Shown here: positions 12,601 through 23,437 of the stretch, one piece after another
Layout of the letters: every line of letters starts with the position of its first letter
Numbering within the stretch: the stretch's first letter is position 1
NCBI GenBank assembly: GCA_947685225.1
Contig: CANTUV010000008.1
Span: forward strand, 35,146,001 to 35,210,000
DNA length: 64,000 bases
Direction: 5' to 3'
From: Garcia nutans
Lineage: Eukaryota; Streptophyta; Magnoliopsida; Malpighiales; Euphorbiaceae
Translations under genes and position numbers: made by a program
The notes under the pieces: generated by a model
What the model was told of the DNA's origin: nothing
The model's database searches: none
The model's input: the letters and a program-made list of their open reading frames with translations, nothing else

Positions 12601-14028
12601 TTAGATCAGATCAAAGAAGCTCAGTTGGCCGATAAAAAGATACAAAAGATTGTTTCGGATTGTCAAAGTGGAAAGGGTAGAGATTTTATTGTGAAGAGTG
12701 ATGGGAGTCTCTGGTTCAAGAGCAGATTGTGTGTACCCGATGATGCTGATTTGAAAAGGGTCATTTTGGAAGAAGCTCATCATTAAATGTTTGCTATGCA
12801 TCCGGGTAATACGAAGATGTATCATGATTTGAGACAGCATTACTGGTGGATTGGGTTGAAGAGAGACATTGCTGAGTTTGTGTCGAAATGTCTCACTTGT
12901 CAGAAGGTAAAAGCAGAGCATCAAGTTCCAACCGGGTTGCTTCAACCGTTGTCAGTGCCAGAATGGAAGTGGGAAAGAGTGACAATGGACTTTGTGTCTG
13001 GATTGCCATTGACACAAAGGAAACATGATGCCATATGGGTGATTGTGGATAGATTGACTAAGACAGCTCATTTCCTTCCGGTGCGGATGGATTACTCTTT
13101 GGAGAGGTTGGCTGAGCTGTATATCCATGAGATTGTGAAATTACATGGTGTTCCAACTTCTTTAGTGTCTGATCGAGATCCCAGGTTTACTTCAAGATTT
13201 TGGAAGAGTTTGCATAGTGCTTTGGGTTCTCGACTGCACTTCAGCACTGCTTTTCATCCACAGTCGCATGGACAGTCAGAGAGGGTGATACAGATTATTG
13301 AGGACATGTTGAGAAGCTGTGTCATTGATTTCACTGGAAGTTGGGATAGGTTTTTACCTCTTGTGGAGTTTGCATACAACAATAGTCACCAATCTAGCAT
13401 TGGTATGGCACCATTCGAAGCATTGTATGGCAGACGGTGTAGGACACCTCTTTGTTGGATTGAGCTTGGAGATAATAAGTTGGTTGGTCCTGATTTGATT
13501 CAAGAAACTGAAGAAAAAGTAAAGTTGATTCGAGGCAGGTTAAAAGAAGCTTCAGACCGACAGAAGTCTTATGCAGATCTGAAAAGGAGAGACATTCAGT
13601 TTGATGTTGGAGATAAGGTGTTTTTGAAAGTATCTCCTTGGAAGAAGATTTTGAGGTTCGGTCGGAAAGGAAAATTGAGTCCTTGTTTCATTGGGCCGTA
13701 TGATGTGTTAGAAAGAGTTGGGCCAGTGGCGTATCGACTTGCTTTACCACCTGAGTTGGATCGTATTCATAATGTATTTCATGTTTCTATGTTGAGGAGG
13801 TACAGGTCGGATCCATCTCATGTGTTGCCAATTGAATCTATCGAAGTGAGCCCAGATTTGACTTTTGAAGAGGAACCAGTTGCTATTCTGGCACGGGAAG
13901 TGAAAGAGTTGAGGAACAAGAGTGTGCCATTGGTGAAAGTTCTATGGAAGAACCATGCAAAAGAAGAAGCGACTTGGGAGAGTGAACAAATCATGCAAGA
14001 GCAATATCCTCAACTGTTTCAGAGTTGA
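9637..14028 (+). pseudogene. Tekay gag-pol, N-terminally truncated, five in-frame stops
   Basis: One reading frame encodes gag, retropepsin, reverse transcriptase, RNase H, integrase and a C-terminal chromodomain. It is interrupted at 9949 (TGA), 10003 (TGA), 10312 (TAG), 11818 (TAG) and 12784 (TAA); the natural stop is at 14026. Visible motifs: zinc knuckle CFRCGSPDHFVRDY near 10402, whose last Cys is Tyr; protease LIDPGSTHSYIS; RT FIDDILVYS; RNase H YSDAS, DLELA, YTDHKS and ADALS; integrase HPGNTKMYHDL with CLTCQ, then MDF, SDRD and QSERV (DDE triad). The integrase has HPQSHGQSER where the related element has TD for SH. The sequence starts inside gag because of the 5' deletion. Four of the five stops can be explained by single C-to-T changes on one strand or the other. 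Confidence 0.93.
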
Positions 14029-14060
14029 TATCAGGTAATTTCGAGGACGAAATTTCTTTT

Positions 14061-14074
14061 TAGAGGGGGAGAAT
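14061..14074 (+). other. Polypurine tract of Tekay element
   Basis: TAGAGGGGGAGAAT lies immediately before the 3' LTR (TGTAATATCC at 14075). The same tract precedes the 3' LTRs of the minus-strand relatives (37238 and 44602). Confidence 0.85.
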
Positions 14075-14240
14075 TGTAATATCCTCATTTGTGGTCTAGA
14101 AGTTTTGATTATGTTATTGTTATTGTTGTTGTTGTTGTTGGTTTAAATTGAGAAAAGGAAAGTATATGTATATGTGTTTTGGGAAGAAATAGGGTTTAGA
14201 GACAAGTTTATATGTTGTATATATGGTGATATATATAACA

Positions 14241-14247
14241 TATAAAT
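14241..14247 (+). promoter_or_regulatory. TATA box of Tekay LTR
   Basis: TATAAAT, 167 bp into the LTR. The same box, inside atataacatataaat, is found on the minus strand in the related LTR near 37028-37034. Confidence 0.5.
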
Positions 14248-14940
14248 GGGTCAAAGGAAGAGTCAAAGGAAAAGAGATATTTTTGTGTTGAGTGTGCAAT
14301 TACTTAATTGGGTTTATAAGAGACAAAAGCTAAGTTAAATGATGAGGGGTATTTGAGTAATTGCTTGAAATGAAATGCATGGTGGAGATTAAAAGAAGAA
14401 AAGGTGTTTGACTTGTGCATTTTCTTCTTTCTTTCTTGAAGTGGCCGGCTCTCCAAAAACCAAAGGGAAAGAGAAGTGTTCTTGATACTAGAATCAAGAT
14501 TGAAGGGAGAATTGAAGAATCAAGTTGAAGATTTGTGGAATTTCTTCATTTAAGGTAAGAAATCTCTTGTTTTCCTTTGTTAATTTTTAAGTTATGTCTT
14601 AGGTGAATTGTGATTTGTTGATGTGATGACTTGGGGTGTTTGATATGTGTTTACAAGTGTTAAAATTGATTGTAAGTTAAAAGATTGACTTGGTGTTGGT
14701 TTGGTTGTAAAGATTGTAAGTTTAAGTGGATGTTGAAAGTGAATGATCAAGTGTGAAGTTTGGTTTTAAGGGTTTGGAATTGATGAATGATTTAATGTTT
14801 GGTTAATGTGAATATTGTGTTAAACATGCAAAATAAGTGTTAATGACTTTGATTTCATTCATTTGAAACATATTATATGGTGTTTGATGAGTTTGAGTGC
14901 AATTGGAGGAGAGTTGTGCATATTAGGGTTTGTGTTTTGG

Positions 14941-15190
14941 GAGACACGGCCAAAAGCAATGTGAGACACGGCCAAGCCAAGGGATTTTGGGCGTGTTGGA
15001 TTAGTTTTTGGGTGACATGGCCGTGTTCCCAAGCCGTGTTAGCTACTGAGAGTTTTGGTTTAAGAGACACGGTCACAAGCTTGGTCGTGTCCCTTGCCCG
15101 TGTTGCTTACTGTCCAAGTGGGTTGAGTGACACGGCCATAAGCTTGGCCGTGTCCCTCAAGTGGCTGCCCGTGTCCCTCAAATGTGTGGG
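14941..15190 (+). repeat. CG-rich palindromic module array (GACACGGCC type)
   Basis: Repeated GACACGGCCA...TTGGCCGTGTC arms are separated by about 2-10 bases, followed by a CCCGTGTT-type word and often by CTACTG (for example near 15040). The arms can form hairpins. Homologous modules occur in the solo LTR at 23438-23800 and in an intron of the PMD gene (20637-21030). Confidence 0.85.
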
Positions 15191-15611
15191 TTAGGGTTTT
15201 TATACTTTGTTCTATTTGCATTGTTTTGGTCCTTTTAAGGTAGGTTGGTACCTTAACCTAAACCTAAACACATTTAAACCATGATTGACCTAAACAAATG
15301 CATATGGAAGATCTTAAAGCTATGAATGATATAAATTATTCTTTGCTCTAATTGCATTGTTGAGATTGATCAATGTTATGTTATGCATTGTGAATGGTTA
15401 TGTGTTTCATGAATAATGTATATTGAAAGGTTATATCAAAGATGCTATGATGATTCAAATAAGAGGTGAAATGTGATGTAAAGCCATTGTGATGGGCTAT
15501 GATGATGATATTGAAAGAAAGAAGGCATGTTTGCCTAAATGTGATGAGAATTTGAGAATGGAAATGGTAACTATATAATAAATGAATTGTTTGTTTAATA
15601 TGTTATTCAGT

Positions 15612-15924
15612 TTCAGAGTTCTGGATTTGGGTGGCATGCCTAAGAAATGATTTAAGGTAACAGTCTTGCCGGGTTGAGGATCTCCTCAAATGTGTTGAGT
15701 TGATGGTCCAAGAAACTGGGTCTGTTACACTATAAGAATTGTGAATATGAGATATATGATTTGTAACAGTCTTGCCGGGTTGAGGATCTCCTCATATGTG
15801 TTGAGTTGATGGTCCAAGAGACTGGGTCTGTTACACTATCCATGGATAGAGATACATGTATATATATTGCCTACGGGCGTGATTATTGTGATTATGAACC
15901 AAAGCAGTAACTCTGAACTCTGAA
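15612..15924 (+). repeat. Two 72-bp repeats bounded by a 10-bp inverted repeat
   Basis: TTCAGAGTTC (15612-15621) and GAACTCTGAA (15915-15924) are exact reverse complements. Between them lie two 72-bp units (15657-15728 and 15763-15834), each starting GTAACAG and ending CTGTTAC, so each unit is itself an inverted repeat at its ends. Confidence 0.85.
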
Positions 15925-16211
15925 TATCGTATTAAATACTTGTTGGGCCCATAGGTGTCAAGGTTATATGAATGTCCTAAATAATGTTATGAGTTAATGA
16001 AATGAGATGTTGTTTATTGAGTATGATTGATTAATGTTGAATGTGGAAAGATGTTGAAATGTGGTATGCTCATATGACTATGATTTGTGAAATGCATAAT
16101 TATGTGGTTAACTTTATATTTATGATGTTGATCTTATCAATAACATATGTGGCATTGCATTACATTAAAGCATACCCTTAGCATGTTTTATCTTACTAAG
16201 CCCTTGGCTTA

Positions 16212-16233
16212 GCGCGATAGTGTTTAATCGCGC
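16212..16233. repeat. Perfect hairpin GCGCGAT/ATCGCGC in LTR
   Basis: Seven-bp arms enclose an 8-base loop and are followed by AGGT. Present at the same relative position in the minus-strand LTRs (near 35129 and 42493). Position and GC content suggest a structured RNA element in R-U5, which is inference. Confidence 0.75.
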
Positions 16234-17093
16234 AGGTGATAGAGTTGATAGAGTTGAACCTGAGGGTTCTTCAAGACCGAGTGAGAGTAGACGTTGAAGT
16301 GTTGATTTGGAACTTAAAGATCAGAAGAGATTTGCCAATCATGTATAACTCTTTTATGTTTTGTAAAGATTTTGTTTATATTGTAAATATATATGTAATG
16401 ATAAATATGTACTCAAATGTTTTCATATGTGTAAATATTTTATAACTTCCGCTGTGTACTACTAAAATGTTTTTATATATCTATAATGTATATTGAGAAA
16501 GATGATGGTATTATATAAAAATGTTTTGAATATTGATGAAAAGCCGTAGCACTCCTATGTTCGGTGCACATATGCTATATTGTGGTGTTGTAGTGTGTGT
16601 GTACTGAATGTGGGGGTTGTTACATAAAGTTTTTTAAAAGCAAAAAAAAGTAGTTTTTAAGGCTTTTGGAAAGAAAGAGAATATAATTTAGGGGTTTTGA
16701 TAATTTGGAAAGTAAATTTGGGTTTTGGAGTTTTGAAGAAGTAAAAATAACAATTTTATGTCTTTTGGAAAATAAACCAATGAAATAAGGTTTTTAACTT
16801 TAGAAAAACTAAATTAAAGTTCTAGGGTTTTTGATTTTGACAAACACAATTTCATAATTTTAGCTACTGTGAAAAATATAACAAAAGAATTTAAAACATA
16901 CCTCCTTTTGATAGTTCCTCCAAAAATAATTCTTCTTGGATGAACCAAAAACAAAGGCAGTTGCTGCCTTTGATCGTTTGTTAATGCTTTGCTTGTTGCT
17001 CTCAAAAAGTCAAATTGTTTTGCTGCCTTTCCTTCACAGATTCGGTTTGCAGCTCTCCCAATTTTCCTCCCTTTTTCCGTGTTGTTTAATCCA

Positions 17094-17102
17094 TATTTAT
17101 AG
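17094..17102 (-). promoter_or_regulatory. TATA box of Tat LTR
   Basis: CTATAAATA on the minus strand, about 540 bp into the LTR. The same box is at 51118-51126 in the other LTR copy. Confidence 0.45.
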
Positions 17103-17641
17103 AAGTTTCTTTTTTGAATTTTTTTCCTAGTTGCTCACGGCATACATTATAGAATAAGAAAAGGAAACCAAAACCTAATTGTATTAGGTCTCAGAAAATT
17201 TGCGTCGGAAAATTTCAGTGGCGAAAAAAACTGCTGCGAAAAAATTGCGCTGGCGAAAAAATTTACCGTAGGAAAAATTGCGCTAGCAAAATAATTTGCC
17301 ATAGTTGGCTGCGGCATGGGTGGGGAATCGGCCTGAGGGCCATTTCGCCTGTAGGAAATTCCTGCGGTCGAAATGGCCTACGACCAAGGCCGCGCTGGAA
17401 TTTTCGGCGATGATTTTTTCGTCGTCGATTTTTCCGTTACCGATTTTTATTTTTATTTTTTGATTTTTATTAGTTTATTTTTATTTTTTATTAATAAAAA
17501 TTAGATATTAAAGCAAAAATTATTTAATTAAGATAACAAAAATCATTTTGGACTAATTAAAATATATTAGACAACACAAAAATTATTTTGAACTAAACAA
17601 AATATATTGGACCGGACTGGGTCAAAAATTAAGAGTCTACA

Positions 17642-17654
17642 GTTTGCCCCCTGC
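17642..17654 (-). other. Polypurine tract of Tat element
   Basis: On the coding strand GCAGGGGGCAAAC directly precedes the 3' LTR start TGTAGACTC. This fixes both the orientation and the identity of the 3' LTR. Confidence 0.8.
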
Positions 17655-17719
17655 TTGAATGATCTGAAACTTTAGTGAAAGAGAGCGAAAAGCAATAAGA
17701 CTTGATTTTTGAGATGGTG

Positions 17720-18440
17720 GAGTTTTTGGGCTCTGGACCCGGTTCGAGTTCTGGACTCAATGATAATTTTAGGTTCTGGACCTAATGGAAATTTGGGTTC
17801 TGGACCCGAGCTAAGTTCTAGACTTAGAAATAATTCTAGGTTCTGGGCCTAAGAAAAATTTGGGTTTTGGACCCGAGCTAAGTTCTTGGACTTAGAAATA
17901 AATTCTAGGTTCTAGACCTAAGAAAAATTTGGGTTCTGGACCCAATCTAAGTTCTGGACTTAGAAATAATTCTAGGTTCTGGACCTAATGGTAATTTGGG
18001 TTCTGCACCCGAGCTAAGTTCTGGACGTAGAAATAAATTCTAGGTTCTGGACCGAAGAAAATTTTCGGTTCTGGACTCGAGCTAAGTTCTGGACTTAGAA
18101 AAAAATTCTAGGTTCTGGACCTAAGGAAAATTTGGGTTCTGGACCCTGTTCGAGTTCTGGACTCAAGGAAGATTCTAGGACTTAGAAATAAATTCTAGAT
18201 TCTGGACCTAAGAAAAATTTGGGTTCTGGACTCGAGCTAAATTCTTGGACTTAGAAATAAATTATAGGTTCTGGACCTAAGGAAAACTTGGGTTCTGGAC
18301 TCGAGCTAAGTTCTGGACATAGAAATAATTCTAGGTTCTGGACCTAAGGAAAACTTGGGTTCTAGACCTGAGCTAAGTTCTGGACTTAGAAATAATTCTA
18401 GGTTCTGGACCTAATGCAAGTTTGGCTTCTGGACCCGAGC
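17720..18440. repeat. Tandem repeats built on ggttctggacc / cttagaaataattc
   Basis: Two alternating words, ggttctggacctaag and ttctggacttagaaataa, recur about ten times with variable spacing and single-base differences. Coding potential is absent. The array sits between the Tat PPT and the promoter of the antisense PMD gene. No function can be read from the sequence. Confidence 0.85.
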
Positions 18441-18589
18441 TAATAATAATTTTTTATTTCAAAAAGTTTGGCTAATTTTTATGCATATGTCTTCTTATTG
18501 CCCCCTGGGTGTAAAAATATTTATAGATCTACAATTATTTGAATTATTAAAATGAATAAATGAATTTACTGTTTATTTACTGTGTAATC

Positions 18590-18830
18590 ACTGTTCATGC
18601 ACTATTCATTATTCATAAATAGTAAATTTACTATTTGTAAATAGTATCAAATAGTATTTACTATTGAAAATAGTTTTTTACTATTCATCAATAGTGAAAC
18701 TATTCATAAATAGTAAAATTTACTGTTTATCAATGGTAATATTATTTATGAATGGTAAAATTTATTATTTATCAATAGTAAAGTGTACTATTTATCAATA
18801 GTAAAATTTGCTATTCATGAACAGTTTTGA
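18590..18830. repeat. Hairpin-rich ACTATT/AATAGT array
   Basis: Multiple copies of ACTATTCATNAATAGT-like inverted repeats, for example actattcatcaatagt near 18680, with variants in which paired positions change together or become G-T pairs. It ends about 30 bp upstream of the TATA box of the PMD gene. Confidence 0.7.
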
Positions 18831-18856
18831 ATTTTATTTTTTGCTTGTCATTTCTC

Positions 18857-18863
18857 TATAAAA
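18857..18863 (+). promoter_or_regulatory. Probable TATA box of antisense PMD gene
   Basis: CTATAAAAAGCC context, 94 bp upstream of the first ATG (18957). It is followed by a pyrimidine-rich stretch typical of a plant 5' leader. It is antisense to the retroelement's own transcript. Confidence 0.6.
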
Positions 18864-18956
18864 AGCCACCATTCCTTCACTTCATTTCACAGCACAATTT
18901 CAGTTTTATAATTCTCTCAAATTTCTTTCAATTTTAGCACATATTTTTCAAAAACA

Positions 18957-21648
18957 ATGCATGCTTCGAGGTTAGGGACTCATTCTATTGCCGAGTTATT
19001 GAAGTTTATTCGGCATCATGAAAATGAAAATTTAGATATACTGGCCAGGATTCCGTTCCATCGCAGTTCCAATCCAAAGAGCGAAAAAATTACTTTTTCC
19101 TTTTTTATTGCTCTTGATTTTTTTGTCTTCCTGTTTTGCGCTCTTTTCTTCTCTTTTTTTGTCATATATATTTTTTATATTTTTTGTTATTATTTGTTAT
19201 TGTGAAAAATAAATTAATTTAAGTGATAGAATAATATGTACTTACCTGGGTCTGTGTTAGCATGATCGTTGCGTTGTTCGAGCTGGATGATATATTTACA
19301 AAGCCCGATCTCGGGTAAGGCGAATTATCCGAGATTATGGGTTTGAGCAGTTCATTTTACAATTGCCATCGGAGGAATATCAGATAGACCGAAGCGTAGT
19401 CCAGGCGCTTGTAGAGCGATGGTTGGATACAACCCACACTTTTCACTTGCCCATTGGGGAGATGACAATTGGTCCGGTCGATTTTACTGCCATAATCAGC
19501 CTTCGATATGATGGTGCTTCGGTTCCTCTGACCAACGATATTTTAATATTTGAAGAAATTCAGAAATTAATTAGTATGGAACCATCATGTAAAGGGCCTT
19601 TTAAGATAAAAATTTAGCCAATTCGTAATTATTGGATGAACTATGAAGGACAGGTTGGCAGAGACACAGCCGAACAGTACGCTCGAGGATTTTTGTTATA
19701 TCTTCTCGGGTCGACCATCTTAGGCAGCACTGAATCCTCCATTCACTTGTCAGTGTTGAGTGCCCTTTCTTATCTCATAATGGTACCATCTTCTGGTTGA
19801 GGTGAAGCTGGTCTCGCGTGTCTTTACCATGGTCTTGATAAGCTTTGCCGAAATAAGAAGTCTTTTGTCGGCTTGATGGCAGTTGTCGAGGTATTCTTTT
19901 CCTTCACTAATATTATTTCCACTCTTTTCTTGCATGCATGTGATCTTTATTATCATTGTTGTAGGTATGGGCATATGAACATAACCTCATGAGGGTACCC
20001 AGTATTTTCAGAGAGAGAGTCGAGTATCCGAGATTAAATTTTTGGTTGTCTGATCGTGTGGACGTTCCCGGCTCTCATCATGTACATACCCACCGCTATG
20101 TGTTGAGCTGCTTAACCTGGGACCAGGTAAAATAACATTAGTATGCTTTTAATTGATGTGAAAGTTTTACTTACCTCATGTTATTTTGTAGATGAATTTG
20201 GCCTAGTGGAGCCCAGAAGAGCGAGCAAACTGGTCTCCTTTGATGAGGACTACACTGTCTTTCCAACATTCTCGTTGAATTATTGCTGGCCCAGTGTCTA
20301 GTGGCTGGTTTCTCAGGGAGAAAGTTTATGAATGGTTTCTCGGTCCAAAGCAGCGGAGGTTTTCAATGCAAATCCCGAAATATACTTTAAATATTATGTC
20401 AATGCCGGAGGATGCATGGTGGTCGGCCTGGTATGGTTATGATGCCGAGTCATTTCTCCATTTACCGGGTCCATTCTATGCCTATTTCATTCAAAGAAGA
20501 CTCTTGAACTTTGATGTATCTCCTGTTGGTGTGCGGGATATTCCTAACAAAAATGAGGGTAGAGATGAAGAAGAACATCACGGCACTGTAGGAGAGTCTG
20601 TTCCACATCTCGGGACCACTACTTCTCAGGTAAATGGTCGTGTCACCTGAGTGTGTCATCTTCTGTTTCTCCTCTGATCTTCTTTGGTCTTTGAAGATGA
20701 GAGTGACACGGCCAGTGGCTTGGCCGTGTCTCCTGGATGTGTCAGCTTCTGTGTTTTTTCTTTGGTTCTTCTTTGTTCTTGGCTTAGGACGGGACACGGC
20801 CAAGCTTGTGGCCGTGTCATGTGACACGGCCAGTGACTTGGCCATGTTGCCTGCCAGTGTCACCTACTGTTTCTCTTCTTTCTTTGGTTGGTCCTTCTTG
20901 ACTTTACCCTTTAGGTGAGACATGGCCAGTGGCTTGGCCGTGTCTCCTGCCTGTGTCATGTTCTGCCAAAATTTCATTTGAGGTGACACGGTCAAGCTTG
21001 ATTTGGCTTGGCCATGTCTTGCTTGATTCATGCTCTTCTTTCCTTATTTCGATCTTCCAAGGGAATTTTTGCACTTTAACCACTTTTCCCTTGCAACTTT
21101 TTTTCTTTCTTGGATTCTTCAGTGATTGTTGCAGGCTGTTGGCTCATTTGATCATGAGGCTGGACCTTCCTTTATTGCCCCTTCATCTGCTCGCTCTAGC
21201 CTACCAGATATGACATCTCATCTGCAATGTATTGATTTGAATTACCTGGTACATTCCTTATTTCATGGTAACTTATGATATATGTATGCATGATTGTGTA
21301 TGTTCTTACCTTTTCCTCTTTGGCTCACAGCGGATGCTTGAAGAATAAAATAGGAAACTTCAAGAAGAGCTGGCGGCAAGTTGTCAATAGGCTTCTCATT
21401 TTGAAGATTTATATCATCAATTTGAACAACATTTCCGAGACTTCCGATTTCAAGGGATGAGGGATCCCGGTGCTTCTTCATTAAGAGGCCCCCAGACTGA
21501 TGACCATGAGATCCTTTCGTCTACTTCTGATGAGGACCATGACGGATCTAAACCTCAAGGTAATAGGGATTTTGGTGTTCCCACTTCGGGTGATCCTGAG
21601 ATGAGTAATTTGCCGGTTTTGGTGCTCCTGCTTTGGGCGGACTCGTGA
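18957..21648 (+). pseudogene. Plant mobile domain (PMD, MAIN/MAIL1-like) gene carried antisense in the Tat element
   Basis: Six exons are traceable. Exon 1 starts at 18957 (donor not found). Then come 19261-19890, 19965-20126, 20192-20629, 21135-21248 and 21331-21648, all joined by GT-AG introns in phase 0. PMD hallmarks are ALVERWLDTTHTFHLPIGEMT near 19405, YARGFLLYLLG near 19683, VWAYEHN across the 19890/19965 junction and SPEERANW near 20207. PMD proteins of Arabidopsis (MAIN, MAIL1) act in silencing and development, and PMD genes in Tat-type retrotransposons have been reported. In-frame stops at 19288, 19615, 19798, 20204, 21346 and 21388 make it a pseudogene. Lying antisense, its introns cannot be spliced out of the element's genomic RNA. 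Confidence 0.82.
20637..21030 (+). repeat. CG-rich palindromic modules inside PMD intron 4
   Basis: Within the intron 20630-21134 the units read GTGACACGGCCAGTGGCTTG then GCCGTGTCTCCTG, followed by GTGTCA and a CTACTG/CTTCTG word. Unit layout, orientation and order match the arrays in the Tekay LTRs (14941-15190 and 23438-23800). No LTR ends or target duplication surround it, so it is not simply a Tekay insertion. Confidence 0.82.
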
Positions 21649-21979
21649 CGAGTGATTTCCCCCTCCTCCAATAGGCGACGATTTTTTCAAGTCTTTATTT
21701 GGTGACCTACCACCACCCTCTTAGTGATATGTAAATATTGTAGCAATTGTAAAATATTGTACAATAATGAAAAATATACAATTTGTATCTTTAACGTAAC
21801 TCCCTTTCTTTTTTTTGTTACAGTACACCATAGTTTCATAATTCACATCCACTTCATTTGCTAAACAAAATCCAACGTGGTAAAGGAATTTCATTGCTAA
21901 TTCCTTTCCTTATGCCATATGGTCTTACCCTTTCATATCACCTTTTCCTTTTCACTTTAGGAAAAAGGTTTATTTCTTC
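21649..21979. other. Intergenic spacer between the two antisense genes
   Basis: AT-rich. Repeated tgtaaaatattgtacaataatg words near 21730-21775 could serve as polyadenylation signals for the PMD gene. No reading frame is supported. Confidence 0.5.
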
Positions 21980-21988
21980 TATATAAAT
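21980..21988 (+). promoter_or_regulatory. Probable TATA box of antisense DUF7745-like gene
   Basis: TATATAAAT in a ttcttctatataaatcaccc context, 108 bp upstream of the ATG at 22088, followed by a CT-rich leader. The distance suits a plant core promoter. Confidence 0.6.
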
Positions 21989-22705
21989 CACCCTTCATGC
22001 CATATTTTAATACATAAACCAACCTTCTTTCTCTTTCAATGTGAAGACTACCTTTAATAGTTTTAATTTTTTCTTTATTCATTCACCATGACCGAGCATC
22101 ATTTAAAGAGAATAAAAATTCTATTTAAGAATATGGATGCCATTCATTGGAAGCAAATTTCATGGTCAAAACTTGATGTTTTAAAATGTTTTCAAAATGT
22201 TAAATTGGACCACTCCTTATTACATGCCGTAGCTTCCTTTTGGGATACGGATTCTAGGGTATTTAGAATTAATGGCTTTGAAATATGTCCCTTGATTGAA
22301 GAATTTGAGGCCATCCTTGGATATCCCAATAATCAACAAATGGCATTATCCACATTGATTTCCAAGACTCAACAGAAGATGCAGATGTTATTTCAAATTC
22401 CAAAATTCAAAGTTCTTCAGTTGATGAGAGGTGAAAAAACTATACTTGCCCCTTTGATTGACTTTTGCCTCTCTCATTTGGCTCCTACTAGGGCATGGGG
22501 ATGCATGCTTTGTCTTTGCTTGCTAGGTCAATTCTTGCTTATTACTTCTGACGGCGATATTGATCCATGAGTATTGGATATTATGGACCAAATGAAAGGA
22601 GGCTTGTTGCCAATACCTGTGATCTTAGTCGAGACCTTAGTTGGATTAGACCGATTTAAATCAGGATTGTCAAAGAGACTGACTAGGAGTCCGTTGCTGC
22701 TTCAG

Positions 22706-22790
22706 GTAATTACCTAAACTGCCCTTTTGGGTTTTCAATTTAGGTTTTCTTTTTTCTTTTTATTGCTCTAACTTTTGCCTAGTCCGCCCA
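22706..22790 (+). repeat. Intron start with hairpin 1 of the GCCC/GGGTTTTC family
   Basis: CCTAAA...TTTAGG arms enclose CTGCCCTTTTGGGTTTTCAA (22712-22746). A second hairpin starts at about 22776 (CCTAGTCCGCCCA) and is split by the solo LTR; its other half is at 25693-25714. Confidence 0.7.
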
Positions 22791-22924
22791 TGTAATATCC
22801 TAAAGTATACTCTAAAAGTGTTGGGGTTACTATTGTACTTGGATTCAATGTGTGTATTGAAGGAAAGAGAAAAGAAGAAGAAAGTCAAAAGGAATTGTGT
22901 GTGGTGGAGATTTAATGGTATTAA

Positions 22925-22926
<2 letters not shown>

Positions 22927-22975
<49 letters not shown>
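22927..22975. repeat. (TTA)n microsatellite
   Basis: Uninterrupted trinucleotide repeat of about 16 units within the solo LTR. Confidence 0.95.
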
Positions 22976-22977
<2 letters not shown>

Positions 22978-23437
22978 GATAAGAATGAAAGAAAGAACTA
23001 GATCTTTCTTTCTTCTTCTCCTTCGTCTTCTTTTCTTAGTGAACGAGAGAGAGAGAGAGAGACAGAGAGAGAGAAGCTAGAGAGAGAAAGATGATTTTAC
23101 TTTAAATTACACCAAGGATTAAAGGAATTTAAGAGTATTGAAGATGGAGATGAAGATTTGGCAACATATTCAAGTAAGTAATCATCTCTTGAGTTGAATT
23201 TATTGATTATACTTATATCTATAAGTTTTTATTTCCTTAGTTGGATTTCTTTTGGATTTGGGTTATGTTTGGTTTGATTGGTGTGTAAGTGGATGATAAC
23301 AAGAGATTGAAGTATATAAATGTGTAAAATTAACATTTAAGTGATGATGAGTTGAGATAATTGTAAGGAAAATGATGAAATGTTGATTTGGGGTTTAGTT
23401 GGATGAATTTTCGATTGTTTGGTCTTTAAATTATTGT

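Larger units (their letters stand above)
9481..16624 (+). mobile_element. Tekay chromovirus with deleted 5' LTR
   Basis: The target duplication TAAAG is at 9476-9480 and 16625-16629. The uninterrupted target (gatttaaagttttttaaaag) survives at 50646. The 3' LTR is full length, but only the first 156 bp of the 5' LTR remain and run straight into gag. The promoter, most of the LTR, the PBS, the leader and the gag N-terminus are missing. Pol order PR-RT-RH-IN, a C-terminal chromodomain and LTRs of about 2.5 kb point to the Tekay (Del) clade. Confidence 0.93.
14075..16624 (+). repeat. Tekay 3' LTR, 2550 bp
   Basis: Runs TGTAATATCC...GGGGGTTGTTACA. A TATAAAT box at 14241-14247 is conserved in the related LTRs and implies a short U3 of about 200 bp and a very long R-U5. 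Internal modules, in order: a CG-rich palindromic array (14941-15190), a tandem array bounded by a 10-bp inverted repeat (15612-15924) and a perfect hairpin (16212-16233). Confidence 0.92.
8247..17641 (-). repeat. Tat element 3' LTR, interrupted
   Basis: On the plus strand it runs from TGTGAGCGGG to AGTCTACA. On the coding strand it reads TGTAGACTC...GCTCACA. The Tekay insertion at 9481-16624 plus its duplication removed, it is about 2.25 kb, matching the other copy (about 2.24 kb). Its first 74 plus-strand bases differ from the other copy at five positions, all transitions. On the coding strand it follows a polypurine tract (GCAGGGGGCAAAC), which fixes it as the 3' LTR. The site before the Tekay insertion is seen intact in the other LTR at 50645-50670. 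Confidence 0.9.

Noticed and set aside
17720..18440. CRISPR-like array
   Set aside because: Repeats are degenerate, spacers are not unique, and the context is a plant retrotransposon.
20637..21030. A degraded Tekay LTR inside the PMD intron
   Set aside because: Only the palindromic module is present. TG/CA ends, the inverted-repeat-bounded array and a TSD are all missing, and the intron boundaries are intact.
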